NCBI GenBank assembly: GCA_037157565.1
Contig: JAZHRO010000046.1
Span: 16,900,501-16,964,500 of the forward strand
Origin: Thalassia testudinum
Taxonomy: Eukaryota > Streptophyta > Magnoliopsida > Alismatales > Hydrocharitaceae
Length of the DNA stretch: 64,000 nucleotides
Direction: 5' to 3'
Shown: positions 33,097 to 45,140 of the stretch, piece by piece
How positions within the stretch are numbered: position 1 is the first letter of the stretch
How the letters are laid out: every line of letters begins with the position of its first letter
Notes under the pieces: model-generated
Seen by the model: only the letters and a program-made list of their open reading frames with translations
What the model was told of the DNA's origin: nothing
The model's database searches: none
Made by a program: the position numbers and the translations under genes

Positions 33097-36000
33097 TGAT
33101 GAGTTACGATTCATCATAGCTAAATTGCCTAAGTTAAGCTAGAAATTAGGTTAAATAATATCAAATTAACACATAGAAAGGGTTAAGTATGGGAATTAGA
33201 GAAAAAGACCTTAAAAATGCATAATTAGGTCATTAAATGAGATATTCTATTAATAAATGTTAAATGGTGATCCAATTCCAAATTAAACACATAAATGAGC
33301 TCAAAAGTTCAAATCAAAAGTGTAATTAACTTCTTAAAAGTTCAATTAAGCTTATATAAAAACTTGGATGCATTTGGACATCATTAAGGCCTTAAAATTA
33401 AAGATTTACATTTAGGTCCTTAGTACATTACATTTTATTCATTAGAAAACCTCCTAGGACCTATGTGTAGACCGTAGGGACCTCTCTGCAATCCTAAAAG
33501 GACTGTTCTGTTATACTTTTTAACCACTTATGGGCCTCTCTGCAATTGTTCTACCCCTTCGCAGAGGGGTGTACCCTGCAAATTCACCAAAAGACCTCCA
33601 GCCGCCTGCAGCTCTCGCGGAAACATTGTACACGCAAAGAACTCACGTGATCCTGGCCATCGATCTCTTGTCTCTCCTGATCTGTGGTTCGATTTGAATC
33701 GAACCTTCGTGTGATTCGGCACATGTGGTTGCCTATTCACCCAGATCCCATCCAACGGCCACTTTTTGATTTGGCAATGCGTGCGCTCTCTCCTCTCATC
33801 CTCGCCGCTCATGCCCTTTTTGCCTAATTTCACCTACGTGGTGCTTGGATCCACTGCTCTTCCTACTTAAGCAATTCCACAGTTGCATGCACAAGGGATC
33901 ACTCCCTCCTACATCTCTCAGTAATCATTCTTCCTCTCCAGCAACTCTCCCCACCTCTCCCCATTTTCACGGCCACCGATTGTGAAATCCACCTTCTCTC
34001 TGACACTCCACGTCGCTAAGGACTCCGTAGCACCTAAGGGCAACCCTAAACTCCACTAGAGGGTTTTCACTCTGCTGGAGCACCTCCTCCCTCCTTTCTT
34101 CCTCTCCATCCATTGGGTGGAGATCTAAAGGTCCCATTCTTCCTGTTAGATTAGGTTTACTGCCTTTTAAATTAGTTGTAGTATAGTTAGATAGATTAGC
34201 AGTAGAATTTAGCTATAGATTAGAGCCGATCTATATGCATGGTGGTAGTTTAGCTTAGGGGTAGGTTTAGTATAGAAATTCACATTTTCACCACCTCTAA
34301 TCACTTCAGATCAGAGGAGATGAATTCCCCAATTCATTGATCACTGTTTTCTCCCCCTACACGTTTCCATTTCGCTTTTTGATTTCCTCGTGTATTAATC
34401 CACAATCCACCCATCCATTTGGAGTCAAATCCCCATCCCATTGATTTCCTCGTGTATTAATCCTAGGGGTCTCTTCACTCATGTCATTTTGTTCACAAAG
34501 ACCCCTGATCTAATTTTGAAAAGAATCGATTCACTTGATTTGATTTCAAGATGGATTTCAAAGTAAAAATGCAAGATTTTGGTCAAATTGTGTTTTCAAG
34601 GATTTTTTATCAAGTGGATTGATATATTTGTGTTTAATTCAGACCTTAGCTATGAGTTTGAGATGTTTTGATATTACATTCTTCCTCAAACGAGATAGGC
34701 ATGAATTGAGTATGAACCGAGGCTTTCATGGACTTGAATGTATGGTAGAGCCAAGGAGAACCAACCTTGTTGATTGGAGGCTCTATCAAGGATTTTTATG
34801 TGGATTTGTTTCTGAGATTTTGATTTTTAACCTATGGGATTCTTAATATCACTTAAGGTTTTTAACACATTGGGATTCAACTGAATTTAATGAACTAATT
34901 CCAACACTTCCTACATGTTGTCTATAGCATTAGGAAGGTGTTAGATCAGTGGTTTTTCTTGTTATTTGCAATGAAAATGTTGACAAGGGATTTTGATTCA
35001 TAGTTTAACATCGGAGAAAGAATTTTATATCATTTTCAGGCCTTGTCAAAGTTTTAAGAGGTTTTCTGTTGTGTTTTGAATCCCAAATCCATCATAGTAA
35101 ATTGTTGCATGATGCAACTACATTCTAACTGAAATCAAGCGAATTATTCCCGGACTTAAACATTTTGTATCTTTGATCAGACTTTTTTCAAGTCTGATCT
35201 GAGATATGAATGGACTAAATTAAGGAACTAGTTTGCTGAATTGGAGGTCCTGACCTCCTACAGATGTTTTTTCTCTGATTTCTGGACACTGCAGTAAGGA
35301 CTTGAGCTAAGTTAGGACGTCTGGAGCTATTGCTGCAGTGCTACTACTGTTTTGTTGAATTCCAGTAGCAACACTGTTGCATCTATTTCTGCTGGATGGT
35401 ATGAAGTTGGGCAGTAGGCTTAGGTTTAATTATTTAGAATAGCTGACATGTATGTAATGTTGTAGTTTACATGTACAAGCCTTCATGTATCTGAAATGGA
35501 ATTTTAATTACATTTGGATGTCTTGTGATTTGAATTTTAACTCCTTTGTCAGCTGGCTTGCATGCTTAACTGTCCAAAATCAAAATTAATGGAAATCCAA
35601 GTTGAATTTCGTGCTTAACTACTTGTACTTTTTCCATATCACATTTTGAGCATAACTGAGCCCCTTTACTGTTTATTCTTGCCTTCAAACCCTCATTTAG
35701 GCCTTAGGACTTACTTGAAAACACTTTTAAAGGCCTAAAATGTGTTTCATTTGTAAATAAATAAAAATACTATAAAAATTAAAAAAAAAATAAAATAAAC
35801 CTATCTTGGTAAATATTAGGTATACTTTTAAGTACATACCAAGTTTCATGGTATCCTGAACCCCTGGCTTGATAGAATATACCAGCCGATGGTTCAGTAT
35901 ACCTTGAAATTTAATAAAAGAACGCAACTATAAAAACACCAAAAATATCTCTATTCTTCCAATCTCTTTCTTTCTCTCTCACCTCCTATCTCTATAAAAC

Positions 36001-38224
36001 ATATAAAACCCATAAAAAGTGGAAAACCTCTAAAAATACACAAAAATATCTTGTATAGTATGTATATACATGTAAATATAAGGTATATATTAAGCTATCT
36101 AGGTAGATATTGTAAAATATGTATATAGTAGGTATAAGTAACTTATGTATATACCATATAATGTAACTTAAATATTTAAGATAACTTTAATTGTACATAG
36201 CCTATTTATATAATTATTTATTAATTATACTAACTTATATGTACTATACTCTAAGTAAATTAATAAAACCCTGAAAATAAACATATTTACTACTAATATT
36301 GTACTTACGTAATTATATGTATATTATATACATAAGGAACCCTATACCATAATTTAATTATGTATATATAATAAATAATTAATTTATTAAGTTACTAGCT
36401 AAGTTATTAGATTAAATTAAAACAAATTAGTAATTTAAGTTAAAATTGAACTAACTTATACTATAAATTTATATTAATGTATTTTAAGTAAATTAAGCTA
36501 ATTTAATTATATTTATAGTGTATTATAATATTTAAACCTAATTTATATATAAGATAGCCTGAAATAAGTTATTTAAATGTAAATAAAATCAAAATAATGT
36601 TGTAAAATATAATAAAAATCTGTATTAAATACATTAATATGTATATTAACACTATGCAAGGTCAATTAGACTGTCCATTAACTAATTTATATGTAATTAA
36701 GAAATAAAACCTAATAAACATTATGAATAAACTGTAAAATTTGACTAATTTATTTATATAGTAAATGTAATTAATTTTTTAAATAAATTGTACAATTATG
36801 TAGTACTATGTAAATACTTTAATATCATATAATTTAATTTTTAATTTTAATAATTTATGGCCCTCAAATCGAGGGCCAAACATTGCAAATCAGAATGTTG
36901 CGTGCTAGAAATTCAGCGCTAAACCTCCGTGGCTTAGTGCCACATCATGCGATGTAGAGCACTTTGAGTGCTATAAGTTGTTCTTCTCAGTCTGCCTTCC
37001 CAATCGACAAGCGCTGGGTGTAAAGAAACCACATAACCCTCTGAGCATATCTGAGCATTGATTTGGCATTGATGAGTGTGTGCGATGTGGGTCAGGGGCC
37101 TGGCATTGTGCGTGGACCTATGTGGGCCCAATATTGAGTATAAATCGAAATTAAGAGGCTAATTAAACAAATTAGGGTGGCCATAGTAGAGGTTTGGTCC
37201 CACCCATAAGGGTGCTGTGTATCCCTAAAAAGGCTACCCTCCAACCTTAAAACCTAATTTTTGAACTAATGAAGGGTTAAGGAAAAGTAGAGAAGAGAAG
37301 AGAGTGAACTCAGAAGGTTAAGTGTTGAAAGTGTAAGGAAGAAGAGGAATTAAAGAGATAAAAAAAGAGTTAAGTGTTAACAGAGCCGTAAAAATAAACG
37401 AAGAGAATAGAAAGAGTGAGAGAGGAAGTATATGTATGTGTATATAGTGTAGTGTATATATAAGTGTATACTGTAAATAATAAGTATAAGTATATTAAGT
37501 ATATGTAGTATAAAAGTTGTTTGAGCTATATATGTACATAAATAACCATATAGCTTTACTGACAGAATAAATCGTCACTGTAGATAGAATAATTGTCGCT
37601 ATAGATCCGAGCTTCTACCTCAGATTCTGTACATAGTTTTTCTGGGGTTTAGCGATGTTTATAACTGTTGCTGTAGATATTATATATGTTACTGTTTTTG
37701 TTAGTATATTAAGTTAGGATAGTATAGTATATATTATTACTTATTATTGTATATATATGTAAGTATTAGTATTATAAGCTATAAATAGATAGTATAGAGT
37801 ATATATGTATAGTGTTTGATGCTTGTTTATAATTAGGCGTTTGCAAGTATTTTAGTTGATTCTTTTGTACATAATTAAGCTATTATTTCATTCATTGACT
37901 ATTCATTAATTCATTCATTTATAATTATACATAAAATTGATCTTTTTGGGGTTAAAGAATAATGTTGGACTAAGAGAGTGATGTATATCAATAACTACCT
38001 CCCAGTGAACGACTTGGAATAAACCAGTAAAAATTATGTAACTAAATAAAATTGACACGATAACGGTTTGTATTTGTGACATATCGTACAACAACGACGA
38101 TGATTTTTATACAAACCGTGGTGGATCACTTCATATTATTTTTGGCGCCATTGCCGGGGATAAAAACCTGACAACAGCATTTTATTGTGAAGTGATTGAT
38201 TAACATGTCGTAGAAAGTTGATTA
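33097..38224 (+). repeat. Element B 3' LTR, uninterrupted, 5.1 kb
   Basis: 5128 bp, starting TGATGAGT-TACG-ATTCATCA (terminal hairpin with one G-T wobble) and ending GTTGATTA. It is collinear with 3297-5672 plus 14414-17222. Internal landmarks: CT-rich part at 33640-34130, AT-rich blocks at about 36020-36850 and 37430-37810, a degenerate copy of the GGCCCTC hairpin at 36859-36877, and the embedded primer-site sequence at 38143-38160. No nested element or gene is visible in this copy. Confidence 0.88.
38143..38160 (+). promoter_or_regulatory. tRNA-Asp primer-site sequence inside the B 3' LTR
   Basis: TGGCGCCATTGCCGGGGA, one mismatch to the tRNA-Asp complement, 64 bp before the LTR end. It is better preserved than the functional-position site at 17227. 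Confidence 0.8.
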
Positions 38225-38244
38225 TGCGCCAAGGTCCAGTATGG
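38225..38244 (-). pseudogene. 20 bp slice of element C carrying the protease active site
   Basis: The minus strand reads A-I-L-D-L-G-A across 38244-38225, the catalytic motif of the retropepsin. It is stranded between the B 3' LTR and the D LTR: 38225-38229 is the B target duplication, 38240-38244 (TATGG) the D duplication, and only 10 bases lie between. Confidence 0.85.
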
Positions 38245-40001
38245 TGATAAGTTCACTTTTGTGGACTATTATTTAGCCTAAGTACTATTTAATTATTTGT
38301 TCTTAGTTGCTAATTAATTAGGAGTTATATGACAATTCACCTTGGCCTGCATTTAAATTTATGCGCTAAGTTTACATTTAATAGCATATGATATGATCTA
38401 TTTGATGAATGCAGGCTAGGTACGAGAGTCAGACATCCATTGTTGCTTCCATAAGACATCCTGAATTGAGTTTGGACGTCTGAGGATGTTCAAACTGCAG
38501 CCGCCTTTCCTCCGCCAACCATGCCTCATCTCTTCAACCACCTCAACCACTCACGATCTTTGCTGAGTGGTTGGAGAATTCGACGGCCAAAGCAAAACAA
38601 ACCAGGGATGTTTAAAATGAAGGCTGGATAGATGATCATTATCTTCTCCCCCTAGCAGGGCCAGGCTCTCCAATCTTCTCCACTGTGCACCAAGGGCGTA
38701 CATTGTGGCATAAACGTTCTCCCCCTCCTGGTCTCTCACCTTCACCGCAAACTAAAAGCTTACCCTGTGGAGCATAGCGTGCACCGTGCTCATCATCCGC
38801 CTTCCCCTTGGAGGGGACTATCTCTCCATCTCCACCACCATGACAAAAGCGTGCATCGTGCAACATGCGTGCACTGTGGCCATCAAAAGAGAGCTTCAAC
38901 ATTGCGGCCACCTCTTCATCCTCCTAGGCGGCAACGAGCGTGGTGACAGCCGCTCGCCACTGCCTTCACCATGCCATCCCGCCACAGCTACGCACATGTG
39001 CAACCCCTCACCACGCAACCACACCACGCAGCCAGCCGCGTGCGCTACGCCCTCACGCACCTGCAGACCACGTGCGTTGTGTCGCTCCACGCACATCGGA
39101 GAAGCCGCGCTCCAACCCCATACATTCTTCTTCTTCTTTCCACCACCGCCTACAACCTTCTGAAAGAACCCAAAGCCGTCGCGCCCCCCCTCCACGCAGC
39201 CACCACCATTGAGCCTCTGCCAACCGCCAAAGCTTGATGCCGAGCACCGCCAAGCACCAAAGCCACGCACAGCCACACGCAACCCGCTCCCGCAGCCACA
39301 GCAGCTCGCGTAGGCTTCATCGTCGCCAGCGATTTCCTCCTCCGTCCGGCCGCCACGTCACCACCATCGCGAAGGCCACACCTCAAAGACCCTCCACCGA
39401 CAACCACGCCATCTGCCGACTCCTCTTCGCACGAGCACGAGGGGAAGTATTCCCCTGTTTCTCTACAGTAAAGCCCCTATTAGTAATTACAAATAATGCC
39501 ATTGTAGAGAATACTATTCCTTTATTTATCTCCTTATTATAATAAGACATAATTGCATGAATATCCCTCAAGTTCAATTGAATGACGAATAGTGCATTTA
39601 TCTCTTAACTAATCAAGTATGGGATATTGATTATAGGGAATGGGTTCGATTTTGATTTATATTGACGATATTTGTCAATACTACAATTACGATGCATGTA
39701 TGCCGTTGTGGTGATTTTACATAAAACCTCCCTATATTTTTAAGTAATTACATAAATGCTAAACTTATGTTGAAAATGAAGTGCAATAACTAGTATGCAT
39801 ACCCACTAAGATTCCTGAATAAACGAAGCACAACACACTAGTTTAAATAGGCTAATTCCTCCCTATGGAGATGACCTAACTATTTTCGTGGTTAGATTCA
39901 AAGAATTAAAATGTTTTGAAAAGTGATTTTCTACCATGTGAGTAAATACGACACGTCATTTTATGTTAAAGTTTTCAACGAAAATGAAAATCGCTCTTTC
40001 A
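38245..40001 (+). mobile_element. Element D: solo LTR
   Basis: 1757 bp, TGATAAG...TTTCA, flanked by a perfect 5 bp duplication TATGG (38240-38244 and 40002-40006). There is no primer site, coding region or second LTR, so the internal part was presumably lost by LTR-LTR recombination. The start GTTCAC-TTTT-GTGGAC resembles the terminal hairpins of A and E, placing it in the same group. The GC-rich middle (38640-39440) has open frames on both strands that are compositional. Confidence 0.9.
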
Positions 40002-40707
40002 TATGGCCTGCTTAAAAGTTGTATCACCGATATTCCAAGGGATCAGCGAGGCACCTGGATCAGATTTCTTAGGAGGTAGATTGCGTTGGATTACAACACT
40101 TACACTTTCAGACAGTACTACTTTCCCTTGTGATGGTTCTTCTACCTCTCTTTTGGACAAGTCAGGTGAGGTATGATTGAGAGTGAGGATATCAAGTAAT
40201 GGAATAGTGACTTGTGAGTTCCTCAAAAGTCCTTTTACATCAATTCCGACAGTCCTCTAGTGTGGAGGTGGGATAAGATCTGGGATAGGGGAATGGATTG
40301 GCTATCTTTGGGGATGAGTTGTTCTTCTTTGCCTATAATATTGATTATGGCACAATCATGTTGTGGAGGTGGAGGGGAGAAAGTCATTCCTTCCTGTTGA
40401 TGTGGAAGTTGGGTCGGGTAAGTCATGGTGTGTTTTGGCTCAGCTAAGGTGGATGGAGAAAATACACAGGTATGAGTCGTCGAGCCAGGCTGGGTATAGC
40501 ATGCTTGGCCCTGGATTTGGTTCACAACGTGTTTTTGGGTTGACAAGTTGTTTATATTAGATAGAGGTTGAGAAGGAAGTGCACCAGGCTAGCAAGAATT
40601 CACCATCCGTGCAAGCTAATTATGGACCTCTGTGATCTCATCTTTGTGCTATTTTTGAATGTTAGTCAGGGTTTAAAGGATTAGGGCATCTAATCTTCCT
40701 TGTTAGG
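40002..40707 (-). pseudogene. Element C gag C-terminus, linker and start of protease
   Basis: The minus strand from 40226 to 39999 reads a VTIPLLDIL segment, KVVLSESVSVVIQRNLPPK, DPGASLIPWNIG and TTFKQA, which is the region just before the protease active site; it joins the DLGA slice at 38244 when D is removed. Upstream (40546-40235) is a Pro/Gln-rich frame resembling the F linker at 24136-24399. Stops and shifts separate the two. The upper end at 40707 is the left TTAGG duplication of element E. Confidence 0.75.
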
Positions 40708-42192
40708 TGATAAGTCCAATTTATTGGACATTTATTTGGCTTAAGTACATATGGAATACATTTCCTTATAGTTTAATGGCCTAAGCTAAGTAGTAATTAA
40801 TCTTAGCTTACGAATATTTTTGTATCTGCTTTGCATTCTAATACATACATTTATGCTCCTTATTTGATATGTGCATGCAGAGAGAAAAATAATAAGTGGC
40901 TGGACATGAATATAATTAGCATTTGAAGGAGGGTATGCCCATAATTGTCCATCACCGCCGCTCCCTCCGCCAATGTTCAAATCCAGCAGTTGCACATGCG
41001 AAGGGAGAGGCGGACATTGAGGATCTGGAAAAGGATAAAGGATCCTTCCCTCTATGGCTCTAACCATCTTCCCTTCGCACTGTAGGGATCTCCACCCTCA
41101 CCACAACCGTGCAACAAGCCTTCCCTGTGGCCATGAAGAACACTGTGGCGTAGGCGTTCTCCACTGCCATCAACCTCCATCACTGTAGTGGTGCACGGTG
41201 ACAGCGTGCATCACCATCAGCCATTCCATCCACCTTCACCACTGTCACCACTTTCATTACCATCATCACCACCCCCTCCTTCTCCTCTTCTTTTCCTTCA
41301 TTTTCTTCTTCTCCACCCAACCCCTTCCCTGTTCACCTTCTTTGACCTCCAAAGAACCCAACATCAGTGTCGAGTAACACCTCCATTCAGCCAACTCCGG
41401 TAGCCATCTTCGGCACCAACCTCATCGGTGCGACGCCCGTGCTCTACCACAGCTCCTCTCCACGTCAGAATGCCAACGGATAGCCCCTCCATGCCAGCGG
41501 CACTCGACCTACACCGGCCATCCTCGTCGCCAACCAGCCATCTCTAGCGACCTTCTCTCGCATCAACGCCACAGTCGCGATCCTCATCCACCAACACACC
41601 TTCGCCGCTCATCGCTCCGCCCGCCGTGGCCCCCTCTTCGTGCATGACGCCGGCCACCATCCTCCCCTATTTTTCAATAGTGGATGGGGTATTAGATGCA
41701 ATGAAACGTTGAGGAGGTGATTGAGGATGTGGACTTATATATATATATATATATGTTGTTGGATTTGCTCTCTAGCCCCTCTCATTCCCTCTATTCTACG
41801 GCAAGCTTTCTCTACCTCTCATAACTAAGATGATTATGAAGCAAGGGAATATTTATTAGGTGAAAAGCACAAGGTGTTTATCCTAATTTTTGAAGTGTTA
41901 ATTGCATGAAATATTCTTTAACTCTCTCATCCTTTATTATTTCATCTAACGAAAAGATTGATGGGAACAAGAGACTCATTTAAAGAATAATCTTAGTAAG
42001 CATTTTTCTATGAAATTAAGATTAATGTGGAAACATTTGTGAGTTTATTTGGTTCATACCTCCCTATGGATGCGACATCTTTATTGTGGTTTAATTTGAT
42101 ATATGTTTTAATTTTGATTGAGAGATTTTCCACCATATAAAATACGACATATATTTTTTTTATCTGTTTACCAAGCGAAATCCTCTCTATCA
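40708..42192 (+). repeat. Element E 5' LTR
   Basis: 1485 bp, TGATAA...CTATCA, starting with hairpin GTCCAAT-TT-ATTGGAC (40714-40729). A (TA)n run at about 41736-41756 is longer than in the 3' LTR. The middle (40930-41680) is GC-rich with compositional open frames on both strands. Confidence 0.9.
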
Positions 42193-42194
42193 AA

Positions 42195-42212
42195 TGGTGT
42201 CATTGCCAGGGA
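42195..42212 (+). promoter_or_regulatory. Primer-binding site of element E
   Basis: TGGTGTCATTGCCAGGGA, two bases after the LTR end; four transition differences from the tRNA-Asp complement. Confidence 0.8.
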
Positions 42213-43760
42213 GGCAATCGACGCAATAAATTCACCTGACTTTGTTTCTGATTACTCTGAATTGCGCATTTATCTAATCATTCTTTATCTTTTCTATGCG
42301 AGGAATCTGACGAAGTGACAGGCGTAGCAAAGAGATGACGTTGACCTTGAGTGACACCTCAGAGATAATGCAGGAGCCTGTGGGCCTTGATCCCACATGT
42401 GTAGAGATGCACGGAGGACCATCTAGGAGGATTCTTCCTCTTAGACTTCTGATTTAGAATTTTAGAATAGACTCTTTAAGATTAGCCTAGTTATTTGTTT
42501 TCTCGCCCTTGTACTCTGGGGACAGTTTGTGGGGGAGTGCCCTAATTCTTTAGATTCTAGGATCATTCTGTGGAAGTTAGATCTTTTGATTGTGCATTTA
42601 TTTTTACAAAAAATAAAATAAAATAAAATTCAAACTGCCTGTTAGAAGCTGCATATCCATAGGACGACCATCTAGGATTGTTTGAGCAGCATCTAGATTT
42701 TCTTATTGCATTACATGCATTTCTGCATTGAAGAGTGCTGGAGCAAGGTATGTACATCCTATCTTTTGCATCAGTTATTTGCACACGCATTGCATTTGGA
42801 TATAATTAAAGAAGACCACTTAAGCTGACTTGAAAAAATTAATCAAGCGGTCATATTGCTTCTCGAAAATAAAATAAAATACACAGGAAGTGTTTGAATA
42901 ACTTGATTGCAATTTTCAAAAGAAAATCACTTTTTGCGGTGTGATGCACATTTCCTGCACTAAGCACTCACTATAGGCACTGCATTAGGACTTGGACCCT
43001 TAAGGCTATAGGCATCGATCTCTTTATCGGTGCAAACCCTCTTATCTCGCTTTGAAATAGTGGTATTAACGTTTGCCCGAGTGATTTGATACTCTAAGGA
43101 GGGGGACACCCCTTAAAGGAATTCAAGGGTAGTTAAGAGGCACCACTAACGCATTGCCTCAAAGGAAGGGTTCGCCCTACTTGCATCCCTTGGTTCCATC
43201 CTTGGAGTATCTTTTTACTTGAACATCTGAGAATATCATTGCAGCAAAGTGCACGTCTTTAGGGCACTCGAAGGTCAATTTAGGGTGCGTAATTGTTTGA
43301 CAACTTGATTGATCACCCAAAAAGGACTAAAAGTAACCTCAACCTTCTTAACAGTCATTGACCAAAAATTTCAAGTGCCTCATTTCTCTTATACCACTTA
43401 CGTAGGAACGGAGAAAAATTGCCTTGACTATATTTGGCCAAGCTAAAGAGTTGGAAGAGGACTTAAAGAACTTTAAATCAACAAAAGACCTCTTGCCTTG
43501 TGTTTGATTGGTTTATGCTTGGTAGGCGCTTTCTTAGAAATAGTCTTCTCTTCAACCCTAAGCCTAAGAGAATTATAAGGAAAGCTAACCAAGAAAGAAG
43601 AAAAATGGCTTAAGAAAGGCCTGAAGAAGATATTAGGGTTGGTGAAAAGTAGACAACCTTGAGAGACATTTCCTCCCTACAACCCACCAAGCCATACCTA
43701 TCTGAAGACTTGGAGTGGATAACCTATATGAAATCAAGAGCAGCACAATATCTTTGCTCC
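42213..43760 (+). other. Element E leader, shared with element A
   Basis: 1.5 kb without a credible gene. Blocks 42213-42360 and 42935-43250 match the A leader (7597-7740 and 8280-8600), including AGGGGGACACCCCTTAAAGG and the box GGTTCGCCCTACTTGCATCC. The part from about 43440 to 43760 is the run-in to gag with stops. Confidence 0.7.
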
Positions 43761-45140
43761 CATCTTTTTATGGTACTGCTAGGGAGGATCCCTACAAGCA
43801 TCTTAAGGAATTCACCGAGGTCTGTTTCACGGTGAAGCGCTAAGGCTTTACTAATGAATCCCTAATGAGGACTCTATTTCCATTCTCCCTAAAGGATAAG
43901 GCCAAGCACTAGTATCATACCCTCAATGCAAGGGTCAATGATTGGGCCACCCTTAAGGGAGAATTCTTGAAAAAGTATTTTCCTAAGAGTAAGACCAACC
44001 ATTACAGAAGAGAGATTATGGGTTTTACTCAACAGGAAGGGGAGCAATTTCACGAGCCTTGGGAGAGCTTTAATGACCTTCTTAGGTTATGCCCCCACCA
44101 TCAGGTGCCAAGGTGGCATTTGGTCAAAAGGTTCTATAACAGATTATCTAAAAGGCACAGGCAAACCATCGATGCAGCCTGCGTAGGAACCTTCATGACC
44201 AAAACTAAGGATGAAGCCTAGGCATTATTTGAAACATTAAGTGACAATTCCATACATATGTCCTCTACCTATCAAGAAGGAAAAGCATCAATTTTGCAGA
44301 GGAAGATAGAGGCCCATGAAGCCGGGGCTACTCAGGATTTGGCTTATCAGATTCAATTGTTGAACAAAAACTTTGATAGGCTTTTAGCAAACCCCAGCAT
44401 GAACCCACAAGCAGCCTCTATCTTTCAGGCTTCAAGTGAATGCTCCATTTGCCAAAGCACAAAGCACGCCACTGCGGAGTGCCACTAGGCAAATAAATTC
44501 ACTAAGTTGATTCAGGCCGACCTGAACGTAGCCCAAGGTTTCTGCCCACCTCCTCGTAATAACCCATATTCTAATATCTATAACACGAGGTGGCGGAACC
44601 ATCCAAGCTTCTCATGGAAGCAAGGTGATGCTTCTAACTCAGAGAATACAAAACCCCTACCTCCCCAACCCATATACCAGCCATCCTATGAAAACCCTCC
44701 TCAGCATAAGCCTTCTGAGATGGAAGAACTTAAAGCCATGATGAAAGCGAAGCAAGAGCATCAAAATATGGTCATCCAATCTCAGAATAAGCTAATTACT
44801 AATATGCAATCCCAACTTGGTCATCTTACTGAGGCAATTAGGCAGCGTGATTCAGGGAAGTTGCCTAGCTCTTCTGAGGAGAACCTAAAGGGCAAGGGGG
44901 TCATATTCAAGGAGCACGCCCAAGCTATGGCCGTGCTGAGGAGTGGAAAGAAAATCGACAAGCCTGATAACACTCCTACGGTCACGTCTCAGGATTCCCC
45001 TCCTACACCCGACCCGACTTCCATCTCCACCGAGGAAGAGCCACACTGCTCTCCCTCACTTGAAATCACCCACCCTGAGGATGTCGTCAGTCCGCCACCC
45101 CTCTCCTACCATGACAACCCCTCTACCCAGAAGCTAAGGG
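43761..45140 (+). pseudogene. Element E gag with CCHC zinc knuckle
   Basis: Gag homology begins around 43761 (YGTAREDPYKHLKEF) with stops near 43841 and 43910, then runs in one frame from 43967: KYFPKSKTNHYRREI, EQFHEPWESFNDLLRLCPHH, RFYNRLS, with TAG stops at 44219 and 44486. A canonical C-x2-C-x4-H-x4-C zinc knuckle lies at 44441-44482, the only one I found in the window. Downstream are NHPSFSW, a coiled polar stretch (KQEHQNMVIQSQNKLI) and the linker motif AVLRSGKK near 44940. The frame is lost near 45140. It would package genomic RNA into particles. Confidence 0.85.

Larger units (their letters stand above)
3297..38224 (+). mobile_element. Element B: Ty3/gypsy retrotransposon with about 5.1 kb LTRs, carrying nested A and F
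   Basis: The 5' LTR is 3297-5672 plus 14414-17222 (split by A), the internal region is 17223-33096 (split by F at 18921-25805), and the 3' LTR is 33097-38224. Without the nested elements B is about 19 kb. The internal region encodes gag, aspartic protease, RT, RNase H and integrase in Ty3/gypsy order, all degraded. B inserted into the protease codons of C, flanked by TGTGC/TGCGC. The first few hundred bases of the two LTRs differ at several percent of sites by eye plus one indel of about 17 bp, so it is not young. No env-like ORF follows integrase. Confidence 0.9.
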
